From Pseudomonas saxonica (GTDB lineage: Bacteria; Pseudomonadota; Gammaproteobacteria; Pseudomonadales; Pseudomonadaceae): a stretch of 64,000 nucleotides of DNA. Location of the stretch: assembly GCF_007858365.1 (NCBI RefSeq), contig NZ_VFIO01000011.1, forward strand, positions 1 through 64,000. The letters are read 5' to 3'. Positions 1 through 8,777 of this stretch are shown in pieces; the first letter of the stretch is position 1, and each line of letters opens with the position of its first letter. Made by a program: the position numbers and the translations under genes. A model generated the notes under the pieces. That model searched no databases and had not been told where the DNA came from. It was given only the letters and a program-made list of their open reading frames with translations.

Positions 1-160
1 TCAGATTTAACTATTTGAACCAGAAGCACTTCGTGCTCAGGTCTAATTTTGATGTTGGCCACTGACAGGCTTCCACGAATACGATGTTGGTCGCATGTTA
101 TCAGCGTTTTATTTGTAAACACCCTCTAAGGGCGAAACCTTTCTTCCAGTTAAAAGCATC

Positions 161-500
161 CAATGGATATGTACTCGAAGCTTTTAATTGGCCTGCGTAC
201 ATATCCATTGGGTGTATTAAGACGTTCTACGGGTTACGCCCTTACGGCGTGTCACTTTGCAAAAGCGGCAAAGTAACCAAAACGCTTCCGCCCCCGCGTA
301 CGGCCCTCGCTTCGCTCAGGTGTCCCTCACTCCGGTCCCGCTCCGTGGGCACGCTGCGACGGGCCATCCATGGCCCGATCGCAGCTCTCCCGGCATCCAT
401 GCCGGTCGACCCACTCCGCGAAACCTCCTTTCGGCCTCCCGAAGGGGCGGCAAATCAAAAGCCAGATCAAAAGCCAGATCAAAAGCCAGATCAAAAGCTC
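161..500. repeat. Partial copy of dispersed intergenic element (hairpin plus right arm)
   Basis: A near-copy of 30154-30540. It begins with a perfect 14-bp inverted repeat around a 22-nt loop and continues through a GC-rich arm that contains the palindrome gggccatccatggccc near 358-373. It ends in AGATCAAAAGCC-type 12-mers. The left arm seen in the complete element at 29938-30130 is almost absent here; only a short trace remains just upstream (about 125-140). Confidence 0.75.
454..498. repeat. 12-bp tandem repeat, about 4 units
   Basis: Three exact copies of atcaaaagccag (454-465, 466-477, 478-489) are followed by a partial copy to 498. The same unit, in more degenerate and shorter forms, closes the related element at 30451-30537. 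Confidence 0.85.
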
Positions 501-676
501 GCTTACGCTCTTGTAGCCGCTGTCGAGGAACGAAGGCTGCGATCGGTGGCGCTAACTTCATAGATCCATCGCCAATCACTCGATTAATCCAAAGAGTTCG
601 GTACAGCAACGCCATCAATCGCAGCCTTGGTACCTTGTCAGCCACTGAGATTGTTGGCGTTGCCTGTGCCCCGGTA

Positions 677-1615
677 TTACATGTACAAAATCACCAGTTC
701 GTTGATCACTGACGGACGTTCGCTGCCCAATACATGGGTGTTGAGTTCAAGGGTCAATTGCGTTCCGCTTTTAACCTGCTCGACACGCTTGACCCGCGCT
801 CGTGAGTGGATGGTCGCACCCTCTGGCACCGGCGCCGGGAAGCGTAAACGGTCCGAACCGTAGTTGACCATGTTGCTGAACCCGGTGATTTCATACCCCA
901 GATTCAATTGCATGCGCGATTGCAGAATCTGCACCAGCGCACCGTGGGCGATGGTGCCGCCAAACGGGCTTTGCTTGCGCGCCCGCTCAGGGTCGGTGTG
1001 TATCCAGTAATCATCACCCGACAACTGCGCAAACGCATCGATCAATTCTTGATCGACTACCACTTGATTGCTCCATCCGCTGAACGTGTCGCTGACTAAC
1101 GCTTGCAAGGCCGCTGTGTCGCTGAGGGCGATCTGGCGCACGGTACTCTTTTCACTCACAACAGGCTCAGGCTGGCTGCGCGCGCCTTGCAAGGCAATCG
1201 GGTCTTTGTCCAGCCCGGTGAAGCGCAACAGCCGTGTACCTTTGGCATCCACCTCGGCAAACACTGGCTGCAACGCCATGCCGATTTTCACTTCGGTTTC
1301 GTCAAGACCCACCAGGTTGCTGTTGATCCGTACACCTTGCTCCAACTCGATCACCGCCAGTATTTGCGGCATTTCGTCGGCAAAGTCCGGCAGTGTGGCA
1401 ATGCGCGTCACGGTGTAGCTGTACAGCGTGGCGGCACCGTTCACTTCACGCCAGGTCAGTGCATGGGCCAGACAAGACGGGCAATGCCGACGCGGGTAGA
1501 ACACCCAGTGGTTGCAGTGATCGCATTGTTGAATCAGTAAGCGTTCGGCCTTCAAGCCTTCCCAGAATGGTGCAGAAATCTCGGTCGGGATCGGCATGGG
1601 TTTGTTGTTTGACAT
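677..1615 (-). CDS. DUF35 (OB-fold, Zn ribbon) fused to MaoC-like hydratase
   Basis: 312 aa. The N-terminal half is a DUF35 module: an FWEGLKAERLLIQQC start and a C-x2-C...C-x2-C zinc ribbon (QCDHC...HCPSC) around residues 31-49, then an OB-fold. The C-terminal half is a hot-dog MaoC domain with the hydratase-type run SGDDYWIHTDPERA and SPFGGTIAHG, which contains the usual Asp/His pair. DUF35 proteins pair with thiolase-like enzymes, and the thiolase gene lies 5 bp upstream in the same operon. The fusion could therefore hydrate an enoyl-CoA and hand the product to its thiolase partner. Its domain order is the reverse of the protein at 52154-53140. The domain calls are firm; the substrate is unknown. 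Confidence 0.85.
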   Translation of the reverse strand: MSNNKPMPIPTEISAPFWEGLKAERLLIQQCDHCNHWVFYPRRHCPSCLAHALTWREVNGAATLYSYTVTRIATLPDFADEMPQILAVIELEQGVRINSNLVGLDETEVKIGMALQPVFAEVDAKGTRLLRFTGLDKDPIALQGARSQPEPVVSEKSTVRQIALSDTAALQALVSDTFSGWSNQVVVDQELIDAFAQLSGDDYWIHTDPERARKQSPFGGTIAHGALVQILQSRMQLNLGYEITGFSNMVNYGSDRLRFPAPVPEGATIHSRARVKRVEQVKSGTQLTLELNTHVLGSERPSVINELVILYM

Positions 1616-1620
1616 TGGAT

Positions 1621-2832
1621 TTATGCTCCCTGAAGGATCAAAGCGCCCTGCTCACTCATCACCCCACCGGTGCCTGAGACGTATACCGTGTCGCAACGTG
1701 AAAGCTGACGCTCACCCGCTTCACCGGCAATCTGTGTAACGGCCTCGATGACTTGCGACATGCCCCCAGCCGAGCCCGCCTGACCGAAGCTGAGCTGGCC
1801 ACCGTGTGTGTTCATGGGGAAATCACCACGCCAGGTCAGGTCGTGCTCGCGGACAAAACTCATGCCTTCGCCTTTGGCACAGAAACCCGCGTCTTCCAGG
1901 GTCAGCAAGGCCGTGATGGTGTAGCAATCGTAGATTTGCGCGGCATCGACGTCTTTAGGCTTGAGCCCGGCCATGTCGAATGCCCGACGCGAAGCCGGCC
2001 CTATCGGGGTTTTCACCATGTCTTCGGCGTAAGACGGTGATTTAAAGGCCAGATGCTCGCCAAAGCCGGTGATATACGACGGACGTTTACGCGCCCGCGC
2101 AGCCACTTCCTTGGACGCGATGATCAATGCCGCGCCACCGGCCACCGGCATGACGATTTCCAGTACATGCAGCGGGTCAGCCACTTTTTTACTGGCCAGT
2201 ACCTGTTCGATGGTCAACGGCTGACCGTAAAACATGGCTTGCGGGTTGTATTGCGCGTTAGTGCGTTGGTCAACGGCAATTTTGGCCAGCGCACGCGGGT
2301 CGTAGCCATATTGAGCGGCATAACGCTGGGCAATCATGGCGTAACCCGTGTTCTGGCCCATGTGGCCGTAGGGCAGATCGAACTCGGCCTCAGGGGCACC
2401 GAAAGCCGTGCTGTGCCCGCCAAAGCGCATGGCGCGGGCCATCCAGCTCGGGTCTTCATCCGGTCCCAGCGGCGCCATGCGCGCGGGCAGCACGCAGAGC
2501 ACGGCCTGACACAGGCCCAGTTCGATGGCTGCGGCAGCACGCCAGACCATGCCCACAGAGGTGCAACCACCGAGGTCGACGACTTCGGCAAAGTTAAGGC
2601 GCAAGCCCAGGTACTCAGCGGCCATGGCGGGCACAAAGACTGAGGCTTCGTGAAAATGCGGGCCGTTGATCACCAGTCCGTCGAGATCCGAGGCGTTCAA
2701 CCCGGCATCGCGCAAGGCCTGTGCAGCCAGGTCGGCAACTTGTTCGAGATGGAACATGCGCGGGGCCGTAGCGTATTTTTCCGGTTTGTATTGAGCGCTG
2801 CCGACAATGGCCGCGTGACCTTTAAGACCCAT
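1621..2832 (-). CDS. SCP2-type thiolase / acetyl-CoA acetyltransferase family
   Basis: 403 aa, a usual length for SCP-x/Ltp-type thiolases. A nucleophile-type cysteine is visible in VDLGGCTSVGM, and the C-terminal NTHGGQLSFGQAGSAGGM block is the His/Gly-rich active-site loop of the family. It ends 5 bp before the DUF35-MaoC gene, a pairing typical of thiolases that need a DUF35 partner. The likely role is CoA-dependent cleavage of a beta-ketoacyl- or beta-hydroxyacyl-CoA during chain shortening. Whether it is a true thiolase or a retro-aldolase cannot be told from sequence alone, but the retained Cys favours a thiolase. Confidence 0.85.
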   Translation of the reverse strand: MGLKGHAAIVGSAQYKPEKYATAPRMFHLEQVADLAAQALRDAGLNASDLDGLVINGPHFHEASVFVPAMAAEYLGLRLNFAEVVDLGGCTSVGMVWRAAAAIELGLCQAVLCVLPARMAPLGPDEDPSWMARAMRFGGHSTAFGAPEAEFDLPYGHMGQNTGYAMIAQRYAAQYGYDPRALAKIAVDQRTNAQYNPQAMFYGQPLTIEQVLASKKVADPLHVLEIVMPVAGGAALIIASKEVAARARKRPSYITGFGEHLAFKSPSYAEDMVKTPIGPASRRAFDMAGLKPKDVDAAQIYDCYTITALLTLEDAGFCAKGEGMSFVREHDLTWRGDFPMNTHGGQLSFGQAGSAGGMSQVIEAVTQIAGEAGERQLSRCDTVYVSGTGGVMSEQGALILQGA

Positions 2833-2896
2833 AGGTTTCTCTCTCTTCTAGTCAATTCATAACGCTGCAGTCGGTCAATCAGGGAAGCGGTCATGC

Positions 2897-3009
2897 TCGT
2901 AGCAGCTGACGAGTCGTGCGAGGCTGCGTTCGACGATGCAATCGTCGCAAATGGTTTCACGACGGCTTTGCCGCCGAACGCAGCCTCGCAAAGCTCGTCA
3001 GCTGCTACA
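2897..3009. repeat. Pseudomonas-type extragenic inverted repeat
   Basis: The ends are gtagcagctgacgag and ctcgtcagctgctac, and internal arms (gaggctgcgttcg / cgaacgcagcctcg) are also complementary, giving a long imperfect hairpin. It lies between the thiolase gene start and the DUF1302 stop. The same GTAGCAGCTG...GGCTGCG core builds the large array at 22570-25610. Confidence 0.8.
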
Positions 3010-3027
3010 GGTTATGCAAACCCCGCG

Positions 3028-4677
3028 TCAGAACGTGTATTTCATCGAGAACGTGGCGTAGTCACGGTCTGCCAACGGGCGATGAATCGGATCCGGCGAG
3101 CCCAGGTACGCGATGTACTTAAACGACATTTCCAGGTTGCTCAGGTATTTGAACGTGGTCCCCGCACTGAGCCGACGATCACCGGCCACCCCGGCAATCG
3201 TGCCGGACATCGGTGCCGCACCGCTGAAGACGTTGGAGAAGGTGAATGGCACTTCAAGATCCCAGCCCTGAAACACCCCCGGATAACTGAAGGAAGCACC
3301 CACGGTGTAAGCACTGGAAGAGCGGGTTTTCCACGCTGACGAGGTTTTATAGGTGTAGTCATTCGACGGCTGGATCGCGCCTGCATACGGCGGGGCAATC
3401 GGCAGCCCCAGCAGATTTGGCGCGCCCGACACGTCATCCACATCGTCCACGCGCACGGTGACGATTTCACCGGTCAGCGTGGTCTGGCTGGCCCACGGGC
3501 GATCACCCAGAATACGCATGCCCGAGAATTGCAGCTGCTGGCCTTTGCCGCGAGTGGGCACAGGGCCCAGTCCGGTATTGACCATCACCGGTGCACCATC
3601 ACGGTATGACCACTCCGCACCCAACTGGTATTCGCCAATCTTGGTGGTGGCGCTGAGTCCTGTCAGCTTGATGTCCTCGAAGTACTTCACCTTATAGCCG
3701 TTGGTGGTGTACGCGTACTGGCCATTGCCCAAGGCCAGCGGCTGATAGCCTACCAGGGCGGTGGCCGGGTTTTTGTCGTGGTAGACCACATGGAACAGCG
3801 ACAGCTCGATGTCGCTGATCGGCCGGAAGCGGATTTGTGCGCCCCACTGCCCGCTGTCACGGGGTTCATCGGTGCCGGTGTAGTTGATGCGTGAACCGTT
3901 GGCCCCGAGGATAAACTCACGGCCCGGGCCAATCACATCAGAGGTTGACAGGTAGCTGCCCACAGGCGGCAGTTCGGTGCCCTTCCACTCATACTGCACA
4001 TAGCCGCCCAAGGTGAACTGCGGGTTGATGCGGTAGGACGCCGAGAACTGGCCCACCGGCAGCAACACTTCCTTGACCTCAACCCCCGGCTGCGCCGCTT
4101 TCACCGCATCGGACGGGTTCTGTACGCCATTGACGCCAGGGTAATACAGACTCTCGCCCCAGGATTCGATGTGTCGACCGGCCTTGACGTCGAGCATGGT
4201 GTCGTTGTCAAAGCGCCAGCCGCCAAACACATAGGCATCGAGCAAGCGCGTGCGGCCGCCACTGAAGTAGCGGGTTTGGCTGGTGAATTCATCGTTATCG
4301 CCGGTTTTGTTGACCGTGCTGGGTGAGTCGTTGTCGTTTTTGCGGTGGTAGACATCGTCGTAGAAGGTACTGGCGCGGACCACGGCGCCGTAGTTGTCTT
4401 TACGCAAAATCATCTCGCCCAGGGCGCCTACCCGGTTAGTGGTCAGGCTGTGCTGATCGAAGTTGCGGTTCGGATCATCGACGTTGATACCCATCAGGCG
4501 ATTGCTCGGATCCCCCAGACGCATGCCGATACCATAGCTGGTGGTGACAGACCAATCGATGGTTGTCCCATCCTCGAACTCAATAGTTTCCCCCGCCCAC
4601 GCCGGGCTGGATACCAGCGCCACGGCAACTGCCAGGCCGGTGAACTGGAAGCTTTTATTGTTGTTTTTATTGATCAC
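3028..4677 (-). CDS. DUF1302 family protein (predicted outer-surface or beta-barrel protein)
   Basis: About 549 aa from a GTG at 4677. That start has a good Shine-Dalgarno (CAGGAGAG) and gives a clean signal peptide (INKNNNKSFQFTGLAVAVALVSSPAWAG); an upstream ATG at 4803 would bury it. The mature part is rich in aromatic residues and alternating strands and ends in FSMKYTF, a terminal Phe typical of outer-membrane barrels. DUF1302 proteins are usually encoded beside a DUF1329 protein in lipid, steroid or terpenoid catabolic loci of Pseudomonas. Here the DUF1329 gene is 38 kb away (42548-43930). A role in uptake or surface handling of a hydrophobic substrate is inference. Confidence 0.8.
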   Translation of the reverse strand: MINKNNNKSFQFTGLAVAVALVSSPAWAGETIEFEDGTTIDWSVTTSYGIGMRLGDPSNRLMGINVDDPNRNFDQHSLTTNRVGALGEMILRKDNYGAVVRASTFYDDVYHRKNDNDSPSTVNKTGDNDEFTSQTRYFSGGRTRLLDAYVFGGWRFDNDTMLDVKAGRHIESWGESLYYPGVNGVQNPSDAVKAAQPGVEVKEVLLPVGQFSASYRINPQFTLGGYVQYEWKGTELPPVGSYLSTSDVIGPGREFILGANGSRINYTGTDEPRDSGQWGAQIRFRPISDIELSLFHVVYHDKNPATALVGYQPLALGNGQYAYTTNGYKVKYFEDIKLTGLSATTKIGEYQLGAEWSYRDGAPVMVNTGLGPVPTRGKGQQLQFSGMRILGDRPWASQTTLTGEIVTVRVDDVDDVSGAPNLLGLPIAPPYAGAIQPSNDYTYKTSSAWKTRSSSAYTVGASFSYPGVFQGWDLEVPFTFSNVFSGAAPMSGTIAGVAGDRRLSAGTTFKYLSNLEMSFKYIAYLGSPDPIHRPLADRDYATFSMKYTF

Positions 4678-4757
4678 ACTGGCTCTCCTGATTAGCGACC
4701 CGATGGCCGCCTCGATGGGTTCAAGCGTCATTGCATTGCACGGCGCATAGCCCCGGC

Positions 4758-5843
4758 TCAAAACATCTGAAGCGGGTCGAACTTCACGACTCCTGTCGCG
4801 CACCGCCGATAACGGTGCAACCCTCCTTGTTCCTCACGGACGAGCGCCCCCTCGGCCATCAGGTAATTGGCGTGAGCCAAGGTCTCGCCCACTGCCATCA
4901 ACTCGTCAAAACGACCTGACAGCTTTTTAAACAGCACCGCCATCATCTCCAGCCCGGTCAATGGCTGCTCACAAGCGTCCAGTAACTGCTGCAAATGATT
5001 GAGATGGTGGTCGCGCAGTTGATCCAGGCGCAGGTGAAGGTTGAAAAAAGGCCGCTCGTGCGCCGGTAACACCAGCACGCTGTCGGGGATCACCCGCAGG
5101 CGCTCGATAGAGTCCAGCCAGTCCCGCAGCGGATTGGCTTCTGGCTCAGGCACATACACAGAAATGGTTGAAGTGATACGTGGCAACACCTGGTCGCCCG
5201 AGATCAGCAGGCCGTCATCGGCGGCATACAGGCAGGCATGCTCGGGCGAATGGCCGTTGCCCATCACCACCTGCCAGCGGCGCCCGCCAATGGTCAACTC
5301 ACTGCCGTGGCTGATGCGGGTGAAACTGGCGGTCAATTGCGGCCTGAAATGCTCACCCTGAATCAGCGGCAACAATGCGGCGGCGCGCTCAGCCGTGAAC
5401 CCCGCTTTTTGATAGAAGTCGAGAAACGCCCACTCAGGCTCGCGGGATTTAGGCGGGCCGTGGTGCAAGGCATCGAACTCACCCAAGGTCATCAGCACCG
5501 GGCAACAGAACCGCTCGGCCAACCAGCCAACCACCCCCGTGTGGTCACTGTGAAAATGCGTACAAATCACTGCCTTGAGTGGCAGACCGCCCAGCACGTC
5601 GACAAATACCTGCTCCCAGACTGCGCGGCACTGATCGCTGTTGAGGCCGGTATCGACCGCGACCCAACCGTCGCCGTGGCGTAACAAATACAGGTTGATA
5701 TGGTCCAGGCCAAAGGGCAGTGGCATGCGCAGCCACAACACCCCCTCTGCTACCTCTTGCACCTGGCCATGGGCAGGCGGTTGCGGCCACGGATAGCGCA
5801 GACCGTCACGCCATTCATGGCCGTGTACGTCGAGGTTACTCAT
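4758..5843 (-). CDS. Metallo-beta-lactamase-fold hydrolase
   Basis: 361 aa from the ATG at 5843, which overlaps the stop of the upstream acyl-CoA synthetase gene by 8 bp, so the two are translationally coupled. The metal motif H96-F-H98-S-D100-H101 is intact, with further ligand-type segments GNGHSPEH and ISGDQVLP. This is the glyoxalase II/MBL layout with a C-terminal helical extension (about residues 270-361). In a CoA-pathway operon it could act as a thioesterase or lactonase; the substrate is not determined. Confidence 0.82.
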   Translation of the reverse strand: MSNLDVHGHEWRDGLRYPWPQPPAHGQVQEVAEGVLWLRMPLPFGLDHINLYLLRHGDGWVAVDTGLNSDQCRAVWEQVFVDVLGGLPLKAVICTHFHSDHTGVVGWLAERFCCPVLMTLGEFDALHHGPPKSREPEWAFLDFYQKAGFTAERAAALLPLIQGEHFRPQLTASFTRISHGSELTIGGRRWQVVMGNGHSPEHACLYAADDGLLISGDQVLPRITSTISVYVPEPEANPLRDWLDSIERLRVIPDSVLVLPAHERPFFNLHLRLDQLRDHHLNHLQQLLDACEQPLTGLEMMAVLFKKLSGRFDELMAVGETLAHANYLMAEGALVREEQGGLHRYRRCATGVVKFDPLQMF

Positions 5844-7698
5844 GGCCACTGCCTGCAAAGGGCGCCAAACCGGCGCGCGCCAACACGTCCAGCGAGTACG
5901 GCTGATAAGTACGGGTACTTTCATCGCGCACGAACAACGGGTCGGCAAACAAATCAGGGGCGTAGCCCTGACGCTGCAAATCAACCTTACGCAGCTTGAA
6001 GGTGCTGGTCAGGTCTGCCGCCGCACAAACCCGTACAAACATTGGCGCGGCATAACGCGGCAAACGGGCTTCGGTCAATTCATAAAACGCCTGCGGGTCA
6101 AACACCTGTCCGGGCTGCATGAGGATCGCTGCCATGCCCGCCCGACCTTCGTGATCCGGTACTTGCACGCCATACACATTGATCAGTTCGAGGCCCGGTA
6201 AATCACCCAACGTGTCTGCCACTTCAAGGGTCGAAACGTTTTCGCTTTTCCAGCGATAGGTGTCGCCGATACGGTCGACAAAATAGCAATAGCCATCATC
6301 GTCGTAACGCAGCAGATCGCCCGAACTCCAGTACGCATCGCCTTCCTGAAACACGTTGCGGCGGATCTTGCTTTCGGTGGCGTCCTCGCTGGTATATCCC
6401 TCGAAGCGCCCGCCGCCAATGTGTGGATGATTGATGATAAAGCCCATCGCCTCGCCCACTTCGCCGGGTTTGCAGAGCTGGTAAAAACCCTGTTCGTCCC
6501 GTGGATGGCTGTCGCTTTCAACGTCATAGCGCACCAGGCGCAGGTTGGTGCGGTTCCAGTCCGGCACACGGCCACACGAACCGATGTAGTTGTCGACATT
6601 GATCACGTTGGCGTTGGCCTCGGTCGCTCCCCAGCCCTCAAACACCTGAATCGGGCCGAAGCGCTCCAGCCAGCGTTGCCAGGATTCGGGTGTCAGCCCG
6701 GCGCCAAGCATCAAGCGCAAACTGTGCTCGCGTTCACCATCATGGGTGGGCTGGTTCAGCAGGTAGCGGCAGATTTCGCCGATGTACTGAAACACCGTGA
6801 TCTGATGGCGGCGCACGTCCAGCCAGAATTCACGCACGCTGAATTTACGCCGTACCACGATGCTAGCCCCGCAACGCAATGCGGTGGACGTCACCGATGT
6901 CGCCGCAGCGCCGTGGTAAAGCGGCAAGCAGCAATAAAACACGTCATCACTGGTTGCGCCCATGGTGACTTCCATCACGTCCCCGGACGACATCCAGCGC
7001 ATATGGCTGTAGCGCGCCGCTTTGGGCAAACCGGTGGTGCCGGAAGTGAAAATCAGCAAGGTCGTGCTTTCAGCGGTAATACCGGCACGAATGTCTTTCG
7101 AGAACGGCATGACAGGCGCGGCGGCTATCTGCGCAGCCAGACTGACGTCTACCCGAGACGGCATCAGGCTTTCATAGGGGTTTTGCGCATCTTCAATGAG
7201 CCACAGCGGTACTTCAGGCAAGCCTTCGGTGCCCAATATATTGTTCAGGCACTCCTCGCCCACCACCAGCGCCTTGGCCGACGTTGTGAGCAAGGCATGA
7301 GCCAAAGGTTTACCGCTGACTTGGGTATTGATAAACGCCACCACCACGCCCAGTTTGACCAGACCAAACCAGCAGAAGAAAAACTGCGGGCGGTTCTCCA
7401 TGGCAATCGCGCACACATCACCGGGGCGCAAGCCTTTGGCATAAAACACATGGGCCATGCGATGGGCCTGTGCATCGACCTGTGCGTAGGTGAATCTCTG
7501 ATCGCCGTAAATCAGGAATGTACGTTCAGCAAACTGCTGCGCCTGTTCTTCCAGGCGATCTGCCAGGGTGTAGCGGTCAGCCGGTTTAATCCGGGCGCTG
7601 GCAGCCGAGCGCAGATCGAGTAACGCTTGGGTCTGTTCGCGCGGCACGGGTTGTTGTTTGTACTGTGCCAAAGAAGCAATACGGGACATGTCATTCAT
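5836..7698 (-). CDS. Fatty-acid--CoA ligase (AMP-binding family)
   Basis: 620 aa. The P-loop LLIFTSGTTGLPKAARYSH is intact, as are EGWGATEAN (A5 region) and YWSSGDLLRYDDDGYCYFVDRIGDTYRWKSEN (A7/A8 hinge), as in long-chain/FATP-type acyl-CoA synthetases. It should activate a carboxylic acid to its CoA thioester using ATP. The start codon overlaps the stop of the ene-reductase gene (ATGA, 7695-7698), so both lie in one operon. An in-frame ATG at 7689 is an alternative start. Confidence 0.88.
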   Translation of the reverse strand: MNDMSRIASLAQYKQQPVPREQTQALLDLRSAASARIKPADRYTLADRLEEQAQQFAERTFLIYGDQRFTYAQVDAQAHRMAHVFYAKGLRPGDVCAIAMENRPQFFFCWFGLVKLGVVVAFINTQVSGKPLAHALLTTSAKALVVGEECLNNILGTEGLPEVPLWLIEDAQNPYESLMPSRVDVSLAAQIAAAPVMPFSKDIRAGITAESTTLLIFTSGTTGLPKAARYSHMRWMSSGDVMEVTMGATSDDVFYCCLPLYHGAAATSVTSTALRCGASIVVRRKFSVREFWLDVRRHQITVFQYIGEICRYLLNQPTHDGEREHSLRLMLGAGLTPESWQRWLERFGPIQVFEGWGATEANANVINVDNYIGSCGRVPDWNRTNLRLVRYDVESDSHPRDEQGFYQLCKPGEVGEAMGFIINHPHIGGGRFEGYTSEDATESKIRRNVFQEGDAYWSSGDLLRYDDDGYCYFVDRIGDTYRWKSENVSTLEVADTLGDLPGLELINVYGVQVPDHEGRAGMAAILMQPGQVFDPQAFYELTEARLPRYAAPMFVRVCAAADLTSTFKLRKVDLQRQGYAPDLFADPLFVRDESTRTYQPYSLDVLARAGLAPFAGSGHE

Positions 7699-8768
7699 GA
7701 CGCCACCGCTTCGGCCAGTGGGTAATCGCTGTAGCCTTCTGGGCCGGACGAGTACAGGGTCTTGCGATCGAAACGGGCCAGGGGCAAGCCGTGGCGCAAG
7801 CGCTCGACCAGATCCGGGTTGGCGATGAAGTGCCGCGCAAACGACACCGCCTCGCCCTGCCCGGCCTGCAACGCTGCTTGTGCAGAAGCGCCATCAAAAC
7901 CATCGTTCAAAATCAGCCCGGAGCTGCAATTGCGCTGGGCCAAGGCGAAGGCATCCAGTTCGCTCAATGGCGAGCGCATGATATGCACGTACGCCAGATT
8001 CAGCGGCTCGGCCGCCCGGCACAGGGCTTCGGCCGTGGCCAGTGGGTCGCTGTCTTCGATGTCATTGAAAGGGTTACCGGGACACAGCCGCAGGCCCACA
8101 CGGCCTGAACCTATGGCCGAGGCCATTGCGGTCAGCACCTCAGTGGGGAAACGCATGCGGTTCTGCACGCTGCCACCGTAGCGGTCATCGCGAAGGTTGC
8201 TGCCCGAAGCCATGAACTGCATAGGCAAATAACCGCTGGTGCAGTGCAGTTCAACCCCGTCAAAACCCGCCGCGCGGGCATTCAAGGCGGCCTGGCGATA
8301 GTCGCCGACCACCGCCTCAATATCCTCTATCGACAACGCTTGCGGCTCGTCGGTGTCGACCATTCCTGCGCGGTCGGTAAACAGCTGCGTGCGTGCCCGT
8401 ATGGCTGAAGGGGCCACCGTTGCCGCGCCTGCGGGCTTGTTCAGCGCGCTCGCCGCCCGGCCCACGTGCATCAATTGCAACACGATCAACCCACCTTCGC
8501 CGTGCACGGCGTCGGTCACCGCCTTCCAGGCGGCCATCTGTTCGGCGTTGTAAATGGCCGGGGTGCGGCAATAGCCCAGACCGCTGGCGGAAGGCGCAGT
8601 GCCTTCGGCAACGATCAGGCCGGCCGAGGCCCGCTGGCGGTAGTACTCGATCATTTCAGCGGTCGGTACACCCCGATCGTCTGCGCGGCTGCGGGTCATG
8701 GGCGCCATGACAATGCGGTTGGCAAGTTCAAGCTCACCCAACCGCACAGGTTCAAACAAAATGCTCAT
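7695..8768 (-). CDS. Old Yellow Enzyme-family alkene reductase with altered active site
   Basis: 357 aa FMN-dependent TIM barrel. The N-terminal LANRIVMAPMTRSRA and the YGGSVQNRMRFPTEV block are diagnostic. The family normally carries H-x-x-N or H-x-x-H for binding the carbonyl of the enone. Here that motif reads ELHCTSGYL, so the His and the following Tyr are kept but the Asn is Ser. It probably reduces an activated C=C, with changed substrate binding. It sits 10 bp downstream of the NTF2-like gene and overlaps the CoA ligase gene by 4 bp. Confidence 0.88.
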   Translation of the reverse strand: MSILFEPVRLGELELANRIVMAPMTRSRADDRGVPTAEMIEYYRQRASAGLIVAEGTAPSASGLGYCRTPAIYNAEQMAAWKAVTDAVHGEGGLIVLQLMHVGRAASALNKPAGAATVAPSAIRARTQLFTDRAGMVDTDEPQALSIEDIEAVVGDYRQAALNARAAGFDGVELHCTSGYLPMQFMASGSNLRDDRYGGSVQNRMRFPTEVLTAMASAIGSGRVGLRLCPGNPFNDIEDSDPLATAEALCRAAEPLNLAYVHIMRSPLSELDAFALAQRNCSSGLILNDGFDGASAQAALQAGQGEAVSFARHFIANPDLVERLRHGLPLARFDRKTLYSSGPEGYSDYPLAEAVAS

Positions 8769-8777
8769 AGTGGCTCC

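Larger units (their letters stand above)
1..676. other. Gene-free left edge with dispersed repeats
   Basis: I see no convincing gene here. The open frames on both strands run through repeat DNA and resemble no known protein. The stretch holds a 14-bp perfect inverted repeat (161-174 with 197-210), a segment shared with 30154-30540, a 12-bp tandem repeat (454-498), and half of a Pseudomonas-type extragenic repeat (about 512-550). The minus-strand operon that follows ends at 677, so this is also its 3' flank. A gene could end just left of base 1, but that cannot be judged. Confidence 0.7.

Noticed and set aside
6421..7623. 400-codon frame antisense to the acyl-CoA synthetase
   Set aside because: It is a GC-rich shadow frame opposite a clear gene and has no family motifs.
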